The notes under the pieces were generated by a model. The model ran no database searches and was not told the DNA's origin. It saw nothing but the letters and a program-made list of their open reading frames with translations. From Moorena sp. SS36440bin_2 (lineage in GTDB: Bacteria; Cyanobacteriota; Cyanobacteriia; Cyanobacteriales; Coleofasciculaceae), in the NCBI GenBank assembly GCA_011524395.1, contig WTKN01000389.1, forward strand, positions 1-64,000: a DNA stretch of 64,000 nucleotides, written 5' to 3'. The translations under genes and the position numbers were made by a program. Of the stretch, positions 7,901 through 18,814 are shown in pieces. Position 1 is the stretch's first letter. Every line of letters starts with the position of its first letter.

Positions 7901-9016
7901 TCAAGGGAGTAGCCCTTTGGAGATTAGGGGTAGCATTACTTGCACTGTAGTTTGTTCTCCTAGTGTACTATCTATTGTTAATTTACCACCGTGTAACTCA
8001 ACTAGACGTTTAGCAATCACTAGCCCCAATCCTGAGCCTTGTTGTTCGTAGAGGTTACCTTTAAACTGTAAGTCCGCTTCCAATTCGGCCATTTCAGCTT
8101 CAGATATCCCTTGTCCCTTGTCGTGGACTGACAATATCAACGTATTATTTTCTGAATAGCTATTTACGCAAACAGGTGTTCCCTCTTCTGAGAATTTAAA
8201 CGCATTATTAATTAACTCTTCCAACATTTTATTAAGTCGGTTTTGTGATATAGCAATAGTAGCCTCTTGCCAATCTAATTGCAAATCCGCAACCCGTCCT
8301 GTCTTTTGAGCAAGATTCTGAATCAAATTAGCCAGAACTGCATTAGGCAATTTAGTGGTAGTCTTTCGCAGATTTTCTATTTTCTTGGAATCTGTAGCGA
8401 TTATTTCCAGCTCTGCATAAAGTAAAAAGTTCTGAATTAACCTTAATAACCTTTCACCCGACTGATGGATATCTTCTGCCATAGTCTTAATTTGATATCG
8501 TTCCAAACTTTCCCATTTCTCCATGATTAGTTTAGAAATATCCAGAATCCGATTGAGGGGTTTATCCATTTCATAGGGCAAATACAGTGTAATATTGCTG
8601 CGCAAATCATCCATTTTTTTATCTTTTTGCAACTCAAGGGCAGCTTGCTTTTCCAATCGAGTAGTAATTGCGCCTAGTAGTTCTACTCTAGTAAATGGCT
8701 TGGTTAGATAATCATCTGCTCCTAATTCCATTCCTTGGCGCTGATCAGTTTTTTCAGCTCTAGCTGTGAGAAACATAAAAGGAATAGTTGCCGTAGCAGG
8801 ATGTTTACGCAAGGTCTGCAATACCTGATAACCATCAAGTTCTGGCATCATGACATCGCAAATAATCAAATCCGGCGATTCATCCTGGGCTAACTCGATA
8901 CCAATGCGACCATTACTACCAGCAATCGCCTCAAAATCCTCAGCCTCCAGTAACTCCAGTATATTTTCTCGTACTGAAGGTTCATCTTCAATTAACAGAA
9001 TTTTTGTTTTTACCAT
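7901..9016 (-). CDS. Response regulator with C-terminal histidine-kinase-like HATPase (degenerate phosphoacceptor)
   Basis: REC domain (ILLIEDEPSVRENILELLEAEDFEAIAG...CDVMMPELDGYQ), HisKA-like LPYEMDKPLNRIL, HATPase NNAFKF / DKGQGIS / GSGLGLVIAKRLVELHGG. Confidence 0.9.
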   Translation of the reverse strand: MVKTKILLIEDEPSVRENILELLEAEDFEAIAGSNGRIGIELAQDESPDLIICDVMMPELDGYQVLQTLRKHPATATIPFMFLTARAEKTDQRQGMELGADDYLTKPFTRVELLGAITTRLEKQAALELQKDKKMDDLRSNITLYLPYEMDKPLNRILDISKLIMEKWESLERYQIKTMAEDIHQSGERLLRLIQNFLLYAELEIIATDSKKIENLRKTTTKLPNAVLANLIQNLAQKTGRVADLQLDWQEATIAISQNRLNKMLEELINNAFKFSEEGTPVCVNSYSENNTLILSVHDKGQGISEAEMAELEADLQFKGNLYEQQGSGLGLVIAKRLVELHGGKLTIDSTLGEQTTVQVMLPLISKGLLP

Positions 9017-9040
9017 TGTTTTGCGCTTTGTGAAACTAAT

Positions 9041-10777
9041 CTAATTGACTTGAGGTAGTGGGAAACCAATACCGCTATTGAGCAAACGTTTAAATTCCGG
9101 CGCTGGTAAAGCCCTACTAATCAAGTGACCCTGAACTCGATCACATTTATGAGAATAAATAAAAGCCAATTCTTCTTGAGTTTCTACTCCTTCAGCAATC
9201 AATTGTAGATTTAAACTTTTTGCCATTTGTATAATTGCCTTAGTAATAGCAGCCTGGTTAGGCTTATGCACAATATTACGGACAAAGCACTGATCAATTT
9301 TGAGAACATCAAAGGGAAATTGTTGTAAATAGCTTAATGAAGAATATCCTGTACCAAAATCATCAATTGCAATTTCTAAGCCTAGGTTTTTCAACTCATT
9401 CAACTGACGAATAGCCGTCTCAGTGTTTTTAACTAGTATACTTTCAGTTAGTTCTAATTCTAGAGTTTGATAGGTTAAATCAGTTGACTGCAAAATATTG
9501 ACTAAATTATCGTAAAAATCCGGTTTATTAAATTGACGACCTGATAAATTTACTGCTATGCGGAAAGAGGTAAATCCATCATTTTGCCAGAGTTTAGCTT
9601 GCTTACAAGCCTGCTGTAATACCCATTCTCCAATGGATAATATCAGACCGGTTTCTTCGGCGATCGGAATAAATTTTGCTGGGGGAACTAAACCGAGTTC
9701 TGGATGATGCCAACGTAATAGAGCTTCAGCACCAACAATTTTTCCTGTCTCGAGACTGATTTGGGGTTGATAGTAAACCTGGAATTCTTCCCGTTCCAAA
9801 GCATAGCGTAAACTACTCTGCAAACTAAGATGATTTGAAGAATTGACATTCAAGGCACTGGTGTAAAACTGATATTGATCACCCCCCTGACGCTTTGCCT
9901 GAAGCATCCCCTGGTTGGCATGATTAAGTAATTGTTCAACGTCTTCACCATCATGGGGATAAATAGCAATACCAATACTGGCGGTGATAAAAACTTCTTG
10001 ATCATCCAGAACGATAGTTTGAGAAAGGCTGTCAAGAATGCTTTGGACAACATTAATGACATCTTGTTTGTGTTTAGCTGTGGCTATAATAACAGCAAAT
10101 TGATCGCCATTTAAACGAGCAACTGTATCCTGATTTACCACACAATCAGCGAGGCGTTGAGCAACAAATTTTAGTAAATAATCTCCCCAAAAATGACCGA
10201 GATTATTGTTAACTTGATTAAACCGATCTAAACCCAAAGATAGAAAGGTAACCAGTTTTTGATTATCGTCGATGTGTTGTTTTACTTGCTTAAACCGTTC
10301 TCGCAAGGACAGCCGATTAGGTAGATTGGTTAAGCTGTCATGGTGTATCAAGTAATTGAGTTTATTTTTAGCTTCCTGAAGTTCAGTATTGTAATGCTTA
10401 TGAACAGCAGCTTTTTTTTTGAGTCTACTGGAAATTGACCCTAGAAGTTCTGCTCTAGTAAAGGGTTTGGTAATATAGTCGTCTGCCCCTAGTTCCATAC
10501 CCTGACGAAAATCATTTTTAGCAGCCTTTGCTGTTAAAAAAATAAAAGGAACTGTTGCCATCATTGAGTCTTGACGCAGGGATGTTAAGACACTGTAACC
10601 GTCCATTTCTGGCATCATGACATCACAGATAATTAAATCTGGGATAGTTCCTTTCGCTAAACTAACACCAACACGACCATTTTCTGCTCCAATGACATCA
10701 AACCCTTCAGCATCCAGGAGTTCTATAATGTTTTCCCGGACAAACTCTTCATCTTCAATCACTAATATTTTTCTCAT
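9041..10777 (-). CDS. Response regulator with GGDEF (degenerate, NGDQF) and EAL domains
   Basis: REC N-terminus, HHDSLTNLPNR..RLNGDQFAVI, then GAEALLRWHHPELGLVPP ... DDFGTGYSSLSYL. Confidence 0.95.
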   Translation of the reverse strand: MRKILVIEDEEFVRENIIELLDAEGFDVIGAENGRVGVSLAKGTIPDLIICDVMMPEMDGYSVLTSLRQDSMMATVPFIFLTAKAAKNDFRQGMELGADDYITKPFTRAELLGSISSRLKKKAAVHKHYNTELQEAKNKLNYLIHHDSLTNLPNRLSLRERFKQVKQHIDDNQKLVTFLSLGLDRFNQVNNNLGHFWGDYLLKFVAQRLADCVVNQDTVARLNGDQFAVIIATAKHKQDVINVVQSILDSLSQTIVLDDQEVFITASIGIAIYPHDGEDVEQLLNHANQGMLQAKRQGGDQYQFYTSALNVNSSNHLSLQSSLRYALEREEFQVYYQPQISLETGKIVGAEALLRWHHPELGLVPPAKFIPIAEETGLILSIGEWVLQQACKQAKLWQNDGFTSFRIAVNLSGRQFNKPDFYDNLVNILQSTDLTYQTLELELTESILVKNTETAIRQLNELKNLGLEIAIDDFGTGYSSLSYLQQFPFDVLKIDQCFVRNIVHKPNQAAITKAIIQMAKSLNLQLIAEGVETQEELAFIYSHKCDRVQGHLISRALPAPEFKRLLNSGIGFPLPQVN

Positions 10778-10779
10778 AA

Positions 10780-13050
10780 TTAATTTGATAGTAAGTAATA
10801 TATTGGCAGGGTTACAGTAAAGGTTGTACCGACAGTTACCTCACTTTCTAGATCAATTTGACCTTGGTAGATATCGATACACTTTTTGACAATTGTCAAT
10901 CCTAATCCAGTGCCAGTAATTGTTCCGACATTTGTACCTCGATGAAAGGTCTCAAATAGTAGTCCTTGGTCTTCTTCAGGAATACCAATACCTTGATCGC
11001 TGATTTTAAAGATAGCCTGATTGGCAGAGCAAGTGAGTTGAAGCTCAACCGTGGTACCATTGGGAGAATACTTCAGTGCATTACTCAGCAAATTCTCCAA
11101 AATTTGCCTAAGCAATTTTTCATCCATATACGGTCGGGTGGATGATAACGAAATATCCGCATTATTTTTTTCATGATTAATTCCTAATTGATAACCAATT
11201 TTTTCTAAGTTATAAATAAAAATTATTATGTGATTATTTCTATCATAAATATTAAAATCATTAATTAAATCGGTGCAAAATTTATCTAATTCTATCGGTT
11301 TTAAATTTAACTCTATTTTACCAGATTCTACCTTACCAATTAGCAATATATCATTCAAAATACTGGTCATATGTTTAACCATTTTTTGAATGCGATTTAG
11401 GTGATTCTTTTTTTTATAGTCTGACCATTTATTACCGTAATGTTCCAGTAACTCTGCTGATGAACAAATCGTTGTTAGAGGGGTACGAAATTCGTGAGAT
11501 GTCATGGTTATGAATCGAGTTTTTAGCTCCCCAAGTTGTTTCTCTTTAGCCAGTGCATTGAGAATTTCTAATTCTGTTTGTTTTCGTTTAGTGATATCTC
11601 TATCAACCCCTCGATAACCACAAAAATTGCCAAGACGATCAAAAATTGGTACACCACTGGTTTCCAGAATCACTAACTGACTATTTTTGTGAATTCTGGT
11701 ATTTTCAAAGTTGCTAAAGGGGTGTTTTAAAATTGTAAAGGAAGCCAAAATTTCCATCACACGTTTTCCCTCTTCCTGTGACATTAAGTCAAAGGGAGTT
11801 TTGCCAACTACTTCTGATGGTTCATAACCGAGTAAGTCCCAGACTTTCGGACTAGCGTAGGTATAGACAGCATTTTCATCCATCTCCCACATCCAATTAC
11901 TACTAATTTCTACGACATTACGAAACCGCTCTTCACTCTGCCGCAACTGCTCTTCCGCCTTCTGGCGCTCAATAATCTCCCCCTTAAGTGCTTGGTTAGC
12001 TTTCCTCAGAGCAGCAGTACGTTGTTGAACTATGACTTCCAAAGCATCATTGACTTGTGCTAGGGTGAGTCGTGCTTCAATACGCTCAGTGATATCCTGG
12101 ACAATAACAGCAACTTCATCTAACCCACTTTTAACAATACGAGCCTCAAAGTAGCGGAGTTTACCATCTTGTCTGACTGGGGACTCAATAACTTGCATCT
12201 CATCACTTTCTAGGGCTATTTCCACATGCTCCCAAATTAATCCTGCTACCTCAGTGGGTAAACAGTTATGTAAATGTTTCCCAATACAGTTATTGGTGAG
12301 AAACAGCACAGGGTTTTCAATGGCCGCTTTCCAATCCAAGTAAAAGCCATCCCGATTGACACGAAAGATTACATCTGGTATGGCTTCTAAGAGTGCTCGG
12401 TTTCTAGCCTCGCTTACTTTTAGTGCAGACTCTTTTTGTTTAAGTTCTTGGCTTTGTTTTTGATAGAGTTGCTCAAGTTCTTGGTGGGTTAGAGCAATGG
12501 CAAAATGATCGGCGATCCCTTGGATGAAGGCAATTTCTTGAACTGTCCATTCTCGTTCGTGATCGCACTGATACAAGGTCATACTACCCAGACAAGACTG
12601 CCCATGCAGCAGTGGCACCATCATGATGGCACGAATGTCACATGGATAGGTTAACTCCTTCAGTTCTGGTGGGAGTTTTCCCTCCGATTCAGGAATAATC
12701 AACGGTTTGCCCTGAGCTAGCCAGGAGTGATAACTCTCAAATAGGTGGCGAAATACCTCGATCAGACATGGCTCGGCTGTACTGTCCACTGATTGGGTAA
12801 TGGGAAAGCTAACTTGATGAGTTGCCATAGCTGGAGGGTCGTGAGTGGGAAACATTAAACAGCCACTCACTTGCAAGATTTGACGTAATTGATTAGCTAT
12901 GGTATATAGCAATTCATTGAGGACTAACGTCCTCCTTGTAACCTGGGCAATCTGGTTAATCATTTCCGCTTGGACTTTCAAGAGGTAATAGTCCACTCTT
13001 TGATGTCCAGTGCTCGATTCCATGGGTGCATGCTCAGGTAACATAACCAA
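10780..13050 (-). CDS. GAF/PAS-domain sensor histidine kinase
   Basis: GAF-like N-terminus, two PAS segments, intact H-box MTSHEFRTPLTTI, N-box ENLLSNALKYS, GTGLGLTIVKKCIDIYQGQ. Confidence 0.95.
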   Translation of the reverse strand: MVMLPEHAPMESSTGHQRVDYYLLKVQAEMINQIAQVTRRTLVLNELLYTIANQLRQILQVSGCLMFPTHDPPAMATHQVSFPITQSVDSTAEPCLIEVFRHLFESYHSWLAQGKPLIIPESEGKLPPELKELTYPCDIRAIMMVPLLHGQSCLGSMTLYQCDHEREWTVQEIAFIQGIADHFAIALTHQELEQLYQKQSQELKQKESALKVSEARNRALLEAIPDVIFRVNRDGFYLDWKAAIENPVLFLTNNCIGKHLHNCLPTEVAGLIWEHVEIALESDEMQVIESPVRQDGKLRYFEARIVKSGLDEVAVIVQDITERIEARLTLAQVNDALEVIVQQRTAALRKANQALKGEIIERQKAEEQLRQSEERFRNVVEISSNWMWEMDENAVYTYASPKVWDLLGYEPSEVVGKTPFDLMSQEEGKRVMEILASFTILKHPFSNFENTRIHKNSQLVILETSGVPIFDRLGNFCGYRGVDRDITKRKQTELEILNALAKEKQLGELKTRFITMTSHEFRTPLTTICSSAELLEHYGNKWSDYKKKNHLNRIQKMVKHMTSILNDILLIGKVESGKIELNLKPIELDKFCTDLINDFNIYDRNNHIIIFIYNLEKIGYQLGINHEKNNADISLSSTRPYMDEKLLRQILENLLSNALKYSPNGTTVELQLTCSANQAIFKISDQGIGIPEEDQGLLFETFHRGTNVGTITGTGLGLTIVKKCIDIYQGQIDLESEVTVGTTFTVTLPIYYLLSN

Positions 13051-13653
13051 TAAAATTAGCTAAGAGCGGAACTATCTAGCCTAGACTGGACATAGATTCA
13101 CCCGCCATCAACTCAACGCTTTACCATAATTTTCAGCCCATCCCCACCAATCAATTCGGGGGATTTGAGGTCAGTTGTCCATTGTCAGTTGCGCACGCAG
13201 CTACTAGCTTTTAGTTATGGGCTAAGTGCTAATTACATGCTAGCAAGCTGACCATTGACCACTGACCATTGCAAGGCGTCGATTCATGCCCATACCAAGA
13301 AAATAGGGGCAACACTCGCCGCCCAACCTTAGGTGATGATAAGATATTACACCACCCGATGATGCCTAAATTGTTGCACAGTCTTAGTTTCTATCCCTCG
13401 TGGAAACTACGGTGTCTTAGCTAGTTTGTCTATCTTGAAACCTGTAAATTTACGAACAGTTAGTGTATGATTGGTCTTTGGTGATTGGTTATGGGTCAAA
13501 GCGCGTTTCTCAGTCAGATTAACCCTAGGTCTTACCCGTTCGCGCCACTGTCGCCCCTTGGGCGAAAGGAAGTGTGAGATGATGAGTCAAAGGAGACTAT
13601 GGCTGTAGACTTTTGACAAAAAAACCTTAGTATGCTAAGGAAGCTTATACCCT

Positions 13654-14292
13654 TCAATTAAACCGGATGACATCTTGTGTCTGACTCAGGTGAGAGGTAT
13701 CTCCATTAAGTTCCATCACCCACTGTTTTTCTTGGCGCACTAGTTTAACTAAACAGCACAATGATGCTTTAATGTCTTGTGTGGAACCCACTAGTCCCTG
13801 AGTGGTTCCAACTACTGATGGTCCGTGACCAACCAGTAGTAAGTCTTCTGAAAATTGAGCGGTGATACGTTGTGCCGTTTCACCTGTTCGTTTAAGTAAA
13901 GCAACACTTGTTTCTGGATATTCAGGGATTACACAGGAAGTATAACTGGTGTCAATTCGCTGAAACTGCTTGTGCAAGACTTCATTAGGCAGTCTTTCTG
14001 GTTCAGTTGCCATCCACTCAGGATTGAGCCATTCACTTAAACCCAACTCTAGCTTAATAGGTAAATCCAGAATTTCTGCGACTTGGTTAGCCGTTTGGAC
14101 AGTTCGTAAAAACGGTGAGGCGAATATATGCCTAATTCCTTCTCCTACAAGGCGTTGAGCAAGTTGGGCGGCTTGGAGTTCCCCATCTCCTGAAAGGGGT
14201 GGATCATAGGGTCGCTCTGCCATGTTGAACCATTCGGGGTTAACAAAGTCAAGGCGGTTTCCGTGTCTGGCAATCCAAACTGTTTGCGTCAT
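13654..14292 (-). CDS. Histidine phosphatase (phosphoglycerate mutase) family protein
   Basis: VWIARHGNRLDF, FASPFLRTVQTA, LLVGHGPSV. Confidence 0.9.
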   Translation of the reverse strand: MTQTVWIARHGNRLDFVNPEWFNMAERPYDPPLSGDGELQAAQLAQRLVGEGIRHIFASPFLRTVQTANQVAEILDLPIKLELGLSEWLNPEWMATEPERLPNEVLHKQFQRIDTSYTSCVIPEYPETSVALLKRTGETAQRITAQFSEDLLLVGHGPSVVGTTQGLVGSTQDIKASLCCLVKLVRQEKQWVMELNGDTSHLSQTQDVIRFN

Positions 14293-14451
14293 CTTACCTT
14301 ACACCCTCTTCGGGAATTTAGTTAAGTTATGTTAATTTTATTAAAATAATTTAACTCAAATCCCACGAAGCTTATCATCTGGTTTGGAAAACCAGCATGG
14401 TTTGCTTTAATTTTCTTAATTTATATCTCACTGATAACGCCATCGAATCCA

Positions 14452-15411
14452 ATGAAAACCGCTCAGGACTCTACAGATTTAGTTCGTACTTATTTAAAGG
14501 AAATCGGTCGTGTACCATTACTGACCCATGAGCAGGAAATTTTTTATGGGAAAAAGGTTAAGCAGTTAACAACCTTAAAGGAGGTTAAAGAGTCCCTTGT
14601 CCAACAGCTGGGTCGTGAACCTACGTTTTCTGAGTGGGCAACAGCATCTTCCCTAACGGATTCTCAGTTAAAGTCTAGCATCGCTGTTGGTGAATCCGCT
14701 AAACGCAAGATGGTGGAAGCCAATTTGCGATTGGTGGTGGCAGTGGCAAAGAAATACATTAAGCGTAATCTCGAGTTGCTGGACTTGATTCAAGAGGGAA
14801 CCATCGGCTTGCAGCGGGGTGTAGAAAAATTTGACCCTACCAAAGGCTATCGTTTTTCTACCTACGCCTACTGGTGGATAAGGCAGGCAATTACTCGTGC
14901 GATCGCAGAAAAAGGGCGCACGATTCGCCTTCCTATCCATATTACCGAGAAGTTAAACAAAATCAAAAAAGCCCAGCGCCAACTTTCCCAAAAGCTGGGA
15001 CGAACAGCTACTATCTCAGAATTGGCAATTGAGTTGAACCTAACACCATTACAATTGCGGGAGTACTTCGAGCAAGCACGTCAACCCCTATCTTTGGAGT
15101 TGCGAGTGGGGGATAACAAAGATACAGAATTGGTTGAGTTGCTCGAAGACACCGGTCCTGGACCAGAAGACTTTGTGACTCAATCGTTAATGCAGCTAGA
15201 CTTAGAGAAATTCATGGATGATTTGACACCGCAGCAGAGGCAGGTGTTGAGACTTCGTTATGGCTTGGCAGAGGAAGAACCAATGACATTAGCCAAAATT
15301 GGTCAACACCTCAATATCAGCCGTGAACGAGTGCGACAAATCGAACGAGAAGCGATCGCTAAACTTCGTAAGCGTCAAGGGGATATGCGGGAATATATCC
15401 CAGCTAGTTAA
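14452..15411 (+). CDS. RpoD-like (group 2) RNA polymerase sigma-70 factor
   Basis: [104 protein letters not shown]. Confidence 0.97.
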   Translation: MKTAQDSTDLVRTYLKEIGRVPLLTHEQEIFYGKKVKQLTTLKEVKESLVQQLGREPTFSEWATASSLTDSQLKSSIAVGESAKRKMVEANLRLVVAVAKKYIKRNLELLDLIQEGTIGLQRGVEKFDPTKGYRFSTYAYWWIRQAITRAIAEKGRTIRLPIHITEKLNKIKKAQRQLSQKLGRTATISELAIELNLTPLQLREYFEQARQPLSLELRVGDNKDTELVELLEDTGPGPEDFVTQSLMQLDLEKFMDDLTPQQRQVLRLRYGLAEEEPMTLAKIGQHLNISRERVRQIEREAIAKLRKRQGDMREYIPAS

Positions 15412-15429
15412 GTTGTTCTGAGTCGGTTT

Positions 15430-15457
15430 AGTCATTAGTCATTAGTCATTAGTCATT
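15430..15457. repeat. Tandem heptamer AGTCATT x4 followed by inverted copies
   Basis: agtcattagtcattagtcattagtcatt..aatgactaatgaccaat in the intergenic region. Confidence 0.85.
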
Positions 15458-15657
15458 AGCCACAATCACCAATGACTAATGACCAATAGGTGAGAAAATC
15501 AGATCCTAGATGGTTCGGTTCCACCCACTTTGCCATGGTCATTTGCCTGTTAAAGTAATTAGAAATACGAAGCAGTAGAGCTAAACAGATAAACATCATC
15601 ATTGGCTGCCGACTCTAGTAGAAAAACCGGAATTAGCCATCGCTAGGAGGTAAAACG

Positions 15658-16005
15658 GTGAATAACGCATCCAATTCCAATCATGTTCCTGAGTTCTTTG
15701 ATAAAGATTCTGACAATAATTTACTCTGGCAGTATGTTCAATCAATGAGTCCAGAAACCATTACCCAGCTGTCTAGACCAACGTCTTCGGAAGTCTATCA
15801 GGTGATGGAAAACAATATTATGGGAATGTTGGGAAACTTGCCTTCCCAAGACTTTGGCGTAACTATCAGTACTAGCCGTGAGAATCTAGGTCGCCTTTTG
15901 GCTTCAGCCATGGTTAGCGGCTATTTCCTTAGGAACGCTGAACAACGTATGGTTTTTGATAAGTCTTTGCAAATAGCTGAATCTCAATCTGTGGAGGAAG
16001 ATTAG
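15658..16005 (+). CDS. DUF760 family protein
   Basis: NNLLWQYVQSMSPETITQLSRPTSSEVYQVMENNIMGMLG...; GTG start preceded by AGGAGG. Confidence 0.85.
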   Translation: MNNASNSNHVPEFFDKDSDNNLLWQYVQSMSPETITQLSRPTSSEVYQVMENNIMGMLGNLPSQDFGVTISTSRENLGRLLASAMVSGYFLRNAEQRMVFDKSLQIAESQSVEED

Positions 16006-16052
16006 TCAAACCTTGGCCCCATAGGGCTGAATCTATAGATTTAAGCGAGAAA

Positions 16053-17180
16053 ATGCCCAATCGAATATCGGCAGATCAATACCTGAGTCTGTCGGTTTCT
16101 ATTATTGAGGAACAAAGAAGATCACTCTTGGACTGGTATACCAGAGCTGGTCGAGATTTACCTTGGCGACGAAGTTGGGAACCCTATAGCATCTGGGTAT
16201 CTGAAATTATGCTACAGCAGACCCAGGTCAAAACGGTCATTCCCTACTATCACCGCTGGATGGAGCAATTTCCCACCCTCGAACATCTGGCATCTGCTGA
16301 CTTACAGCAAGTCCTCAAAGCTTGGGAGGGTCTGGGATATTACTCCCGTGCTCGCAACTTGCACGCCTGCGCTAAAACAATTATGCAGTGTCATGGTGGC
16401 GTTTTTCCCCAAAAGCTGAGCCAGGTCTTAGCATTATCAGGGATTGGTAGAACAACAGCAGGTGGTATTCTCAGCGCTGCCTTCAATCAGCCAGTGGCTA
16501 TTCTCGATGGTAATGTCAAACGAGTACTAGCACGATTGGTAGCATTGCCGATACCACCTGCCAAAGCCACTCAACAATTATGGAAGCTATCAGAAGCCTT
16601 ACTGGATCATCAACATCCTCGAGAGTTTAACCAAGCAATAATGGATTTGGGAGCAACTATCTGTACTCGGAAAACTCCCAATTGCCCTGATTGTCCCTGG
16701 AAATCTTACTGTCAGGCTTACAATCTAGGTATTCAATCTGAAATACCTATGCGTGAACCATCTTCTCCCCTACCCACAAAAAATATCGGTGTTGCTGTAA
16801 TCTGGAACGACCAGGGACAAATTCTAATCGACCGCCGACCTGCAAAAGGTTTATTGGGTGGTCTTTGGGAGTTTCCTGGTGGCAAAATTGAGCTTGGTGA
16901 AACTGTTCCGGAATGTATTAAACGCGAAATTCAGGAAGAATTGGGCATTGAGATTGAGGTTGGGGAACACCTGATCACAATCAATCACGCCTACAGCCAC
17001 TTTCGTGTGGTGCTAAGTGTACACCACTGTCGCCATCTCAGTGGTGTTCCGCAACCTATTGAATGTGATGAGATTCGCTGGGTCACCTTAGATGAAGTAG
17101 ATCAGTTTCCCTTCCCCAAAGCCAATACTCAGATTATTGCGGCTTTGCGCTCTCAAGAGGGGAGAAACGATGAAGTATGA
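16053..17180 (+). CDS. mutY: A/G-specific adenine glycosylase with C-terminal NUDIX-like domain
   Basis: DLPWRRSWEPYSIWVSEIMLQQTQVKTVIPYY, CTRKTPNCPDCPWKSYC Fe-S motif, GGLWEFPGGKIELGETVPECIKREIQEELG. Confidence 0.95.
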   Translation: MPNRISADQYLSLSVSIIEEQRRSLLDWYTRAGRDLPWRRSWEPYSIWVSEIMLQQTQVKTVIPYYHRWMEQFPTLEHLASADLQQVLKAWEGLGYYSRARNLHACAKTIMQCHGGVFPQKLSQVLALSGIGRTTAGGILSAAFNQPVAILDGNVKRVLARLVALPIPPAKATQQLWKLSEALLDHQHPREFNQAIMDLGATICTRKTPNCPDCPWKSYCQAYNLGIQSEIPMREPSSPLPTKNIGVAVIWNDQGQILIDRRPAKGLLGGLWEFPGGKIELGETVPECIKREIQEELGIEIEVGEHLITINHAYSHFRVVLSVHHCRHLSGVPQPIECDEIRWVTLDEVDQFPFPKANTQIIAALRSQEGRNDEV

Positions 17181-17375
17181 AGTGTCACTGCTAGTTGTGG
17201 GTAAAGTGTCAGTTAAGGTTTCTCCCATTTAACTTTTGGAACTCTGAAACTGAATCCCTGATAGTACCTTAGCTCGGTTCTCATAATTAATTAGATGCAG
17301 TAAAGCGCGATTACCTGATCGGTTCAACTAATAAAGCGCTTTCAACCTAAAAGGTTTTACCTTCAAACCCATTTC

Positions 17376-18593
17376 CTATCGATAAATCGGTAAGGTGAAG
17401 TTAAAACAGCTGCCACCCTTGATCGGTGAATCCACCCAAATGCGACCATAGTGGGCACGGATAATCTTTTGACATAGGGCTAAGCCCAACCCATAGCCTT
17501 CTATAGCTTCGTCTCGCTTAAGGCGGAAGTGGTCTTCAAAAATGCGATCGCGATTTTCTTGTGGTATACCAGGACCATCATCGCAAACGCTGACTTGAAC
17601 TTTCTGGGTAGTACGGTGGATGCTAGACACAGCAATTTTCCCCCCTTTGGGAGTATACTTAATGGCATTATCCAGCAGGTTAATTAGCACCTGACGCACC
17701 AATTCTTCATCGCCGTAGACAGGGGGCAAGTCTTGTGGGATGTCGGTTTGCAGAACCTGATCCTTGAGCTGAAACTGTTCGTGCATCTGAACTAGAACAT
17801 CTTGGCAAAGTCTGCCCAAATTCAGTTTATGAGGTCGGATGTTGAATTCAGCATTACTTCCCTTCCTAGCTTGCAGCAGATCCACCACCATCCGGTTGAT
17901 AGTGCGCAATTGATTACGAGCTTGCTCAAACAGCCGTTCCTTTAGCTGTGGCGTCAGCCCACGTTTTCTACCATTCTGGGCGACTGGTTGCTCTAGCTGT
18001 AGGGTTTCCAAGGCAATGGATACTGCTGTCAAAGGACTACGCAAGTCGTGAGCTAACATGGATATGACTTGGTCTTTAAATTGCAGCTGCTCAAGCAATT
18101 CTTCTCTATCTTTCTTGAGGCGAAAGACTTCGTCAGAGAGTCGAATCAGTTCCAAGGCACAAGCCAGGGAACCAGCTGTCTCTGGAGATGTCTCAGCGGA
18201 AGAGTTAGATGAGCGAACAGTCGGTTGTAAAGGCAATCCTTGGGTAAGTTGGGTTTGGTTTTCTTCTAGAGAGCGTTGCCAGCGGGGCCACCAACTCTTC
18301 AGCTGGCCGACTAGATTACTACCTGCAAGGGTTTGTTTGGGTTTCGGATTAATCTTAATCAGTGCTGGGGTTGCTACTAGCTTAAAGTGTTCAGCTAGAT
18401 AGGGTTGTTCCCCAACATCCACAACCTTTAGTTCAAAGGGATACTCTGTCTTAAGAGTTTCCAGATAATGGTGGATAGACTGGAGCTGTTTACGGGAACC
18501 GGGACGTTCATCGACAAACAGCAGCAGTTGTAGAAAGGTTGGGGAGTTAGTGTGTGTTTGTGTAGCTGCCTGCATGCAATTTGGTGTTAGCAC
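17376..18593 (-). CDS. sasA: Circadian-type adaptive-response sensory histidine kinase SasA
   Basis: N-terminal KaiB-like segment LQLLLFVDERPGSRKQLQSIHHYLETLK..., H-box MLAHDLRSPLTAVSIALETLQ, HATPase motifs. Confidence 0.93.
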   Translation of the reverse strand: MLTPNCMQAATQTHTNSPTFLQLLLFVDERPGSRKQLQSIHHYLETLKTEYPFELKVVDVGEQPYLAEHFKLVATPALIKINPKPKQTLAGSNLVGQLKSWWPRWQRSLEENQTQLTQGLPLQPTVRSSNSSAETSPETAGSLACALELIRLSDEVFRLKKDREELLEQLQFKDQVISMLAHDLRSPLTAVSIALETLQLEQPVAQNGRKRGLTPQLKERLFEQARNQLRTINRMVVDLLQARKGSNAEFNIRPHKLNLGRLCQDVLVQMHEQFQLKDQVLQTDIPQDLPPVYGDEELVRQVLINLLDNAIKYTPKGGKIAVSSIHRTTQKVQVSVCDDGPGIPQENRDRIFEDHFRLKRDEAIEGYGLGLALCQKIIRAHYGRIWVDSPIKGGSCFNFTLPIYR

Positions 18594-18814
18594 TCTTAAC
18601 CAATAAGGCTGGAATAAGACTAAGATTTATTATTTTTTGTTGGTGATGTGTGCTTCCTTACAATTTAATGTCTATTTTATTATTTTATAGTCTCGTTACT
18701 AACCAGCCCTTTTCTGGCACAATCCCTGTCTATTTGAGACTAAAATCTTAAAATAATGTAACATTATCGCGGATTGCGTCAATTCTCCTTTAGTAATCTA
18801 CCCACGGCTGCTAC

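Noticed and set aside
15430-15457. Possible CRISPR array (AGTCATT repeats)
   Set aside because: 7-bp direct tandem units without spacers; a simple repeat. No CRISPR repeat/spacer pattern or cas gene was seen in the window.
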